This document shows positions 1 through 5,431 of a stretch of DNA of 5,431 nt, piece after piece. The stretch comes from a bacterium. Its GTDB lineage: Bacteria; Patescibacteriota; Gracilibacteria; Absconditabacterales; Absconditicoccaceae. The stretch spans positions 2,627 to 8,057 of the forward strand of contig JAHDCT010000053.1 of assembly GCA_020629735.1 (NCBI GenBank), written 5' to 3'. The notes beneath the pieces are model-generated. The model did not search any database, was not told the origin of the DNA, and was given only the letters and a program-made list of their open reading frames with translations. A program made the position numbers and the translations under genes. Position 1 is the first letter of the stretch. Each line of letters starts with the position of its first letter.

Positions 1-1
1 A

Positions 2-1525
2 GAGCATTGAGAATGGTCTGCAAGTACTTTTTCTCATGATAAAATTGTTGAACACATTGAGCATGGACATGTGAACTTAATGACTAATAGTCAAATTTGA
101 GACCTTTATAAGGTTTCTCCTAATATATGACAAAATGTTCTTTACGAGATTATGTCTTCGAGTTATTGATATAAAGGACCTAACACCCTTTCTCATATTC
201 AAAACTTTTTTTGATCTTGAGATCGAACAGATACATGAATTTACTATGATATTATCGATGATGAATTTGTTTTTGACTGATATGATTATTGAATTAGACA
301 ATTGAATTTTAGAAGAAATAGCAATGCTAAGTACACGCTCCCTGTTAGCAAACTAAATGATCTAGAAACGTTAAAATGACTTAGTGATTATTTTAAAGAG
401 TATTGAATTGAAGTGCACTCTGATAATTGAACTGCTACAAATTCATTATCTTTGGAGAGGACTAAGGGAGCAGCAGCATTAGTTGAAAAACATATTTCGT
501 ATCGTGAAAATAAAGATCAGACTAAACAAAAATTACTTTCTTTTATAAAAGATAACTCAAAAGGTGATTTTATTTCTTTTTCCCATTATCCAAATTATTT
601 AAGAGAATGAACTAGATCTGGTCTTTCATGATTATGAATGCATTTATATAGACGAGATTATGAGAATGATGCCTTGATTAGTACTTCAGTTCCATGAGTA
701 AGCAATTGAATCTGTCCATTGACTAATGAATTTCCAGAGTCATACGTATTTTTTGACTGGATACCTGACGACCCAGATAAGAATGAGTATTTAGATATTG
801 TTTTACCAGAACTTCTTCCTTCAGTTACCAGAATTTCTGAAAACTATACTGACATAAAACGCTTACTATCTGTCGGTAAGTGAGACTTAGACCCAAGCAA
901 TGCAGTAGTTGATTTTATAGATAAAAAAATATCTCTTTGGAAAGAAAGACAAAAAGAGTTGCAATTTTTGAGCTTGTCGATGACTGATGCTGAGGGACAA
1001 GCAGAGTTAGATAGACTTATTAAGTTGGAAAGTAAAAAAGCTGATCATTTATATATTTCATTGCTATCAAGTGTTTATTTTAGTGATTATGGCTCAAATG
1101 ACTTAGATAACTTCAGTGATTTGCAGAACTTATATCGCTTTGAGAGTACTACTCCACTCTTTGCAGAATTTACTAAGACTAGGACTTGACTTGAAGACTT
1201 TTCTTTCCCTCAGTTCATTTGAAAGGATTCAATTAGCTCTGCTTTTAAGTGAACCTTTAATAAAATACAAGTTACTATTGACGGAGAGAAAAAAAATCTT
1301 TCGAGTTTTTACCCTTGAATTAATTACTCTGTACGTGAAAAAGCTGAACCGTATGTTGTTCTTGCAATGAAAGCTTATATACAATGCTGTGTGGCTAATT
1401 TAGATTCTAACAATAAAGTTAGCAGCTTTAAATCTAGAAAAGTAAACTCAGAAAAGTATTACGCTTTGCTAAAAAAGTATATTAAAGCGTATGAAGATGA
1501 GAGAGATAAAGAACCTATTGTGTAG
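2..1525 (+). CDS. Large uncharacterised protein, 3' portion (5' partial; UGA read as Gly)
   Basis: I do not recognise this protein. The frame is open from the left edge to a TAG stop when TGA is read as glycine, giving 507 residues; the true start lies outside the window, although an in-frame GTG at 71 or ATG at 80 cannot be formally excluded. About 22 TGA codons occur in it, against about 9 GGN glycine codons. The product is hydrophilic and rich in Asp, Glu, Lys, Tyr and Ser, with no convincing membrane span (the most apolar stretch, about residues 451-466, is weak). Segments around residues 310-345 (KERQKELQFLSLSMTDAEGQ onward) and the last 30 residues look helical, and the C-terminus is charged. 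It contains Trp from TGG (for example residue 5) and CGA codons at 224-226 and 653-655 that may encode Trp rather than Arg. It converges on the cupredoxin gene. Function is unknown; the reading frame itself is well supported by codon periodicity and the absence of TAA/TAG. Confidence 0.8.
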
Positions 1526-1544
1526 AATTTTAATTAATACACAA
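1518..1544. terminator. Weak inverted repeat straddling two convergent stop codons
   Basis: TTGTGTA at 1518-1524 is the exact reverse complement of TACACAA at 1538-1544, with a 13-base AT-rich centre containing the palindrome TTAATTAA. The repeat covers the end of the plus-strand gene and the end of the minus-strand cupredoxin gene, the expected place for a shared bidirectional terminator. The stem is only 7 bp, mostly A-T, and neither side is followed by a clear T-tract, so it does not look like a standard intrinsic terminator. The placement is suggestive, the structure weak. Confidence 0.22.
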
Positions 1545-2673
1545 AGAACACGTGCTCCTTCACTTCATCATATTCAATTCTATATCTTTCAGAGATTTTT
1601 GAAATAATTCCAGCTTCTCGATGACGATCGTCTTCGTCGTAGATAAAATGAAGTCAAGACTCCTCTATTTCTCATCGAGAGAAATCTAAGTAAGCTCTTT
1701 CTCTTTCTATTCTTACTATAGCTCTTTTGTTACGATGCTCTTCTGATAGGACCATAAGTTTTCCTTCCATTCATTGGACTCTATGATCACCTACTGAACA
1801 ATAGTAATCAAATTGTCCTACCTTATCAGCAATAAAGCTCACTGTTTCTATTCCATCTTCTGGGCGAAGTTTTTCTGTTGCAATTCCGTATTCGTCAATT
1901 ACTAGATCATGAAAACCACTTGCGCTTGTAAAATTAATGATAACTTCTTCACCTTCTTCAACAACAATGAGATCTTGAGAGTAAAAGTAATTTCTTCATT
2001 CGACATCAATAATTTCCGGATCTGTTGAAATAATTATTTCTTGATTATCATCTTCTTCTTCAATTACTTCGTTGTTTATAGCTTCTTTGGTTGTATATGT
2101 TATTTCACTGTTTTCTAGATGATCAAATTCAACCCCAGGTATTTTGGGTTTTACCTGAATATGATAGGTAGTCGAATTTTGGAGTCCTGTAATTTCAAGT
2201 TGGAAGATTTCTCCATTTTTTATTCACTCTTGCACTTCTACTTTAATCACTTCTAGTGGTCAGGTAAAAATACTAAATGGAGAATAGGTAATTTCATAAT
2301 CATTTACTTCAGCTCACTCAAAAATAAAGATTTCACTTTCTAATTGTATTGTTGTGTCCGTGCTTCCTACTGCACTAAATCAATATGTCATTGAGGTCTC
2401 AGGTTGTGTATTTTGCTCGTTAGTGTATTGGCGGATAATTGTGTGAAGCGATTCAAGGATATAATAAAGCCTTGTTTCACTACTTATTTGAGGGAGTATG
2501 AGATCGATTTTCTTCTCAATTACATAGAGTTTTTGTTTGTTTGAGTCGTTAAGCATGCTTACTTTTTGTTCTAGATTATCTAGAAGGCCCTGGTCTTGGT
2601 TAGTTGGCTCATACGCTGCTAAAACAAATGAACTTGAGAGTAAAAGAATAATCCAAAGAAGAGTTTTTTTCAT
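1534..2673 (-). CDS. Secreted FN3-like/cupredoxin (blue copper) domain protein
   Basis: With TGA read as Gly this is a 379-residue exported protein. Residues 1-19 form a signal peptide (MKKTLLWIILLL core, likely cleavage after VLA). Residues 24-90 look helical, possibly coiled-coil. Residues about 98-195 resemble a fibronectin type III domain, with the typical ITGLQNSTTYHIQV strand-turn and a terminal TYTTKE. An acidic linker (EEEDD, 205-209) leads to a plastocyanin-like cupredoxin domain at about 212-310. Its type 1 copper ligands are all present: His255 in GFHDLVID, then Cys292, His297 and Met302 in CSVGDHRVQGM (C-x4-H-x4-M). The Gly before Met302 is encoded by TGA. Such domains carry single electrons or bind copper outside the membrane; which of these applies is not visible. 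Residues 312-379 are a charged extension I do not recognise. It lies 87 bp downstream of the ABC permease gene. No Shine-Dalgarno precedes the ATG, but the signal peptide fixes the start. Copper binding is inferred from motifs. Confidence 0.88.
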
Positions 2674-2692
2674 AGTGTTAGATGAAAATAAA

Positions 2693-2708
2693 TGATGTTA
2701 TGACATCA
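2693..2708. repeat. 16-bp palindrome, possible operator
   Basis: TGATGT-TATG-ACATCA is a perfect 6-bp inverted repeat around a 4-base centre. It sits 20 bp upstream of the cupredoxin ATG and directly downstream of the putative -10 box, where a repressor would block initiation. It does not match the copper-responsive CsoR or CopY consensus as I know them. A single AT-rich 6-bp repeat can arise by chance. Confidence 0.3.
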
Positions 2709-2736
2709 AGTATATTCCGCTTTTTCTCTCTTACAA
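2709..2736 (-). promoter_or_regulatory. Putative sigma-70-type promoter for the cupredoxin gene
   Basis: Read on the minus strand, TTGTAA (2731-2736) and TATACT (2709-2714) match the -35 and -10 consensus at 4/6 and 5/6 positions with a 16-bp spacer. Transcription would begin near 2702, leaving a leader of about 30 nt. It lies in the 87-bp gap after the permease gene, so the cupredoxin gene may be transcribed independently of the ABC operon. AT-rich sequence produces such matches readily, so this is tentative. Confidence 0.35.
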
Positions 2737-2760
2737 GTGAAAGTGTTAGGTAGATTGTGA

Positions 2761-3942
2761 TTATGATCTTAGTGCATCTACAGGATCTAATTGTGATGCG
2801 CGCACAGCTGGATATCGTCCTGAGATAATTCAAGTTCCACAAGCGAAGAGAAGTGCTAATAGATCACCTCGTAAGTTTCTTCCAAAAGGAGCTCAGAAAT
2901 AGATTGCTAAGCTAATGATGATTTCTGCTAAGATTATTCAGATGCTACCGGAGAGTAAAGTGATTAAAACACTTTCTAGAAGAAATTGTGTTTGAATATG
3001 TTTCTTACTTGCTCAAATCGATTTAAGAATCCCGATTTCTTTTGTTCTTTCTGCTACTCCTGCAAACATGACATTCATAATTCATATACCGGATACAATC
3101 AGGATAAAAATAGAAATACCAAGTAGGAGAAAACTCAGAACTTTTGCGACATCTGTTGCTATTCAAATAGTTGCACCTGCATCAATGAGTATAAATCAAT
3201 CTGTATCATCTTTTTTAATATTATATGTTTCTCTTAAGCGCTCTGAAATATCTTCCTTTGCTGCTTCCATATTTTCTACGTTATCAATTACGGCACTGAG
3301 TGCTGTTGTAAGATCCCCTTTTACGAGATATCTTTTCATTGCTCACAATGGTAAGTAGATTGTTGAGTCATAGCTAAACGGACCAAAACTAACTCCTACT
3401 TCTTTTAGTACTCATATAACACGAAATTTTTTTGATTTTATGGTTACTGTTTCTCATAAGGCAAGTTTTGGGTCTTCCACTTCAAAAAGATCTTCAACTA
3501 CCTCTACTCCTAGCACCGCTACTCTTTCTGTGGTGTTCCCATCTTCGAAGATCCTTCACACATCTAGTTCCATATTAAATTGATTAAAGTAGTTTTCTTT
3601 TACTCACTGAGTAATAAAAGTTTCTACTGTGTTATTTAGACTGTTGCTTGCTTGAAAGGATCCATCGATATTTACTGATGCGCTTGTCACATAAGGAGAT
3701 TGTAGTACTACATCTATGTCATCAGAACTTAGTTTAGAATCTTCACCGTCAGGGGCTACAAAAACGTTGTTTACACTTAGCGTTTTGAATTGATCTTGTA
3801 CTTGTTGTTCGACTCCATTACCGATTGCCATTACTAAAGTAATGGTCCGTGTTCCAATAACAATTCACAACATTGATAAAATTGTTCTAAGTTTGTTAGA
3901 TTTGAGCGTATTAAATGCTGAAACAAAGAGTTCTTTTATCAT
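2761..3942 (-). CDS. MacB/FtsX-family ABC transporter permease
   Basis: A 393-residue permease of the MacB/YknZ/LolCE-type superfamily, complete when TGA is read as Gly (13 TGA codons). The N-terminus has the family pattern NKLRTILSMLGIVIG followed by the first membrane helix (about 20-42) and AIGNG. Residues about 45-262 form the large extracytoplasmic MacB-type domain. Three more helices follow at about 266-292, 318-348 and 360-378. Between helices 2 and 3 is the conserved cytoplasmic segment AERTKEIGILKSIGASKKHI (297-316), which contacts the ATPase. The C-terminus, YPAVRASQLDPVDALRS, is diagnostic. In E. coli MacB the ATPase is fused to the permease; here they are separate, as in Bacillus YknYZ. 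The gene follows the ATPase gene by 20 bp with no Shine-Dalgarno but an A7 run before ATG. CGG at residue 32 and CGA at 358 and 376 may encode Trp; residue 376 aligns with Trp in the FGWLPA motif of E. coli MacB. The substrate cannot be told from sequence. Confidence 0.93.
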
Positions 3943-3962
3943 GTTTTTTTGTGAAATGAAGG

Positions 3963-4649
3963 TTATTCTAAACTATTAGTAATTATTCCATCTTTTAATC
4001 TTACGATGCGATCTGCGTAGGTAGCGATATGCTCTTCATGAGTCACCATAATGATGCTTGTTCCTTCTTTTTGTAAAGACATAAGTAAGGTTATTACCTC
4101 TTCTGAATTTTCTGAATCAAGTGCTCAGGTTGGCTCGTCTGCTAATATAAGTTCTGGGTTATTCATAAGTGATCTAGCTATAGCTACTCTTTGTTGTTGT
4201 CATCCCGACAGTTCCGCTGGTTTGTTTTCTAATTTATCTCAAAGGCCAACTTCATTGAGTAAGTGCTTTGCCCTGTCTATTCTCTCTTTGATAGGTGTAC
4301 CTGCATATAATCCTGGTAGCATGACATTTTGCAATGAAGTTAGTCTTGGTATGAGATAATACTGCTGAAAGACAAATCAGCACTTCATGTTTCTTATAAA
4401 TGAGAGTGTTTTGTCGTCTTTGAAGTCTGCAATATCCTCTCCGTTAAAAAAATATTTACCGCTAGTTGTGGGATGAAGAAATCAAATGATGTTTAGAAGA
4501 GTTGATTTTCCTGATCAGCTCGGTCCCATGAGTGCAACCGAAGAACCTTTTTTTACATCTAAATGAATTCCTTTAAGTACAGGAATTTCTTCTCATGATG
4601 AGAGGTAGTAGGATTTTTTGATATTATCAAGACTGATTATATGTTCCAT
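3963..4649 (-). CDS. MacB/LolD-type ABC transporter ATP-binding protein
   Basis: A complete 228-residue ABC ATPase when TGA is read as Gly (7 TGA codons). It hydrolyses ATP in the cytoplasm to power the partner permease. All motifs are intact: Walker A GPSGSGKST (42-50), Q-loop VFQQYYL (93-99), signature LSGGQQQR (147-154), Walker B LILADEP (167-173), D-loop GALD (175-178) and switch His204 in MVTHEE. Length and the LSGGQQQRVAIARSL and DEPTGALDS forms place it in the MacB/LolD/FtsE-like group. TGA encodes the Walker A Gly45, the second Gly of LSGG and the Gly of PTGALD, which is the clearest proof in the window that UGA means glycine. The start follows the membrane fusion protein stop by 3 bp, with a weak GAG six bases upstream of ATG, implying translational coupling. 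The permease gene follows 20 bp downstream. No residue anomaly was seen. Confidence 0.97.
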
Positions 4650-4652
4650 TTT

Positions 4653-5431
4653 TTACTCAGGAAGGTAAATAATATCTCCAACTTTAAGTCATGAGGTGAT
4701 TTGTACGTTTGCATCTGCTTTTAATCAAATTTCCACTTTTTTAGGTGCTTGTTCTGGATCTTCACTTATAATAACTGTGTAGATGGTGTCTTCTTTTTTG
4801 AGATATTCGCGAGGAATACTTAATGATCCTATTTTTTGTTCAAGAATGAAGTCAGCGTTTATGGTCATTTCCGATCTTACTCAACTTATTGGACTGTCGA
4901 GTGTTATGAGCACTTGGTATTTAACGATGTCATTTTGATCCCTTGTTCCTGTTGATGATACGTAATAGACTTCTTCCCTAATTTCTTGATCAGGATATGC
5001 ATCAAAACGTATAAGAACTCCTTGTCATGAATAGATTGATTCAACTTCTTCTTCTTCGACATATACTTCTATATATTTGGATCCTTGAGTTGCGATTGAA
5101 ATAAAACTTTGGTTTGGGTACTCCCCTATTTGGTTATTTACTTGTAAGACAGTTCCATCAACTGAACTTCTCAGTTCAGTTTTTAGTAGATCGATGTTTG
5201 CCTCTTCGAGTGCAATACGTTTTTCTTCAATTTGCAGTATGAGACTTTGTTCTTCAGCGTTGCTTAGCGGATTACGTTGAGCTGAATTTTGTAGTGTTGA
5301 TAATTCTAAATCTAGTTCCTGACGTTTTTTGGCAAGTTGTATTTCTTGTTTTAGGTGCACTATGTTTGCTAAGGCTGTGTCATAATCAACCTGGCTGATA
5401 CCTTTAGCATTACTGAGCTGTTTCTTTGTTA
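4653..5431 (-). CDS. MacA/HlyD-family membrane fusion protein, C-terminal part
   Basis: The last 258 residues of a periplasmic-adaptor-type (RND/MacA/YknX) protein; the N-terminal membrane anchor and first lipoyl half lie beyond the right edge. In visible residues, about 1-88 form an alpha-helical hairpin arm (Lys/Glu/Gln/Leu-rich, broken near AQRNPLSN). Then comes the second lipoyl half, SSVDGTVLQVNNQIGE (88-103), a beta-barrel domain (about 115-200, including SGQGVLIRFDAYPDQEI and GVRSEMTINADF), and a membrane-proximal domain ending VEIGLKADANVQITSGLKVG with GD and the last residues after it. This matches the order and spacing of the MacA C-terminal half. In MacAB/YknXYZ systems this protein bridges the permease's extracytoplasmic domain to an outer partner or gates export. 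Four TGA codons are read as Gly. It is the first visible gene of the ABC operon, with only 3 bp before the ATPase ATG. Family assignment is secure; substrate is unknown. Confidence 0.92.

Noticed and set aside
77..301. A 74-codon open frame on the minus strand.
   Set aside because: It lies wholly inside the continuous plus-strand frame, has no recognisable features and is a shadow.
1116..1370. An 84-codon plus-strand frame.
   Set aside because: It is an out-of-frame shadow of the large plus-strand gene, which continues through TGA=Gly to the TAG at 1523.
1623..1632. Perfect 10-bp palindrome GACGATCGTC.
   Set aside because: It lies inside the cupredoxin gene, encoding DDR within an acidic stretch; codon content explains it and there is no second copy.
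2720..2760. Possible intrinsic terminator after the permease gene.
   Set aside because: I could not form a stem of useful length followed by a T-tract on the minus strand; the TTTTTCTCTC stretch has no adequate hairpin.
3068..3358. A 96-codon plus-strand frame.
   Set aside because: It is antisense to the permease, whose minus-strand frame carries clear MacB-family motifs.
4051..4359. A 102-codon plus-strand frame.
   Set aside because: It is antisense to the ABC ATPase core motifs and therefore a shadow.
3963..4649. UGA as tryptophan (Mycoplasma-type code).
   Set aside because: It would put Trp in Walker A, LSGG and PTGALD, where Gly is required; TGG also remains in use.
2..5431. The region as a cluster of pseudogenes, given dozens of internal stops.
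   Set aside because: Every interruption is TGA, none is TAA or TAG, there are no frameshifts, and TGA sits at conserved glycines, so the genes are intact under a recoded UGA.

Overview
The window reads as a low-GC bacterial chromosome fragment that uses UGA as a glycine codon. Under the standard code every gene here is shattered by TGA. Reading TGA as Gly gives five long, uninterrupted genes, and TGA then falls exactly on invariant glycines: the Walker A loop, the LSGGQ signature and the PTGALD loop of an ABC ATPase, and the Gly before the Met ligand of a blue-copper site. TGG is still used for Trp, so this is not the Mycoplasma-type UGA=Trp code. UGA=Gly is known from the Patescibacteria/CPR groups Absconditabacteria (SR1) and Gracilibacteria, so the organism is most probably one of these. 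Seven CGA/CGG codons occur, none at a position recognised as a conserved Arg. One sits where E. coli MacB has Trp, which hints at the additional CGA/CGG-to-Trp change reported for Absconditabacterales.

Layout. From 2 to 1525 on the plus strand is the C-terminal 507 codons of a large, soluble-looking protein that I do not recognise; its start lies outside the window. It converges, with only 8 bp between stop codons, on a minus-strand gene (2673 to 1534). That gene encodes a secreted protein with a signal peptide, an N-terminal helical region, a fibronectin-III-like domain, a cupredoxin domain with complete His-Cys-His-Met type 1 copper ligands, and a charged C-terminal extension. Upstream of it on the minus strand is an 87-bp intergenic region with a plausible promoter and a 16-bp palindrome. 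Then comes a compact operon, also on the minus strand: a MacA/HlyD-type membrane fusion protein (partial, running off the right edge), a LolD/MacB-type ATPase 3 bp downstream, and a MacB/FtsX-type permease 20 bp further on.

How the genes work together. The three ABC genes form a MacAB/YknXYZ-like export or mechanotransmission system with the ATPase and permease as separate polypeptides. ATP hydrolysis in the cytoplasm would drive the four-helix permease, whose large extracytoplasmic domain would contact the membrane fusion protein. The cupredoxin protein is exported to the cell exterior and is either the last gene of the same transcription unit or starts from its own promoter; no functional link to the transporter is proven. 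No gene-free stretch exceeds 300 bases, and I see no RNA genes, insertion sequences or CRISPR arrays.
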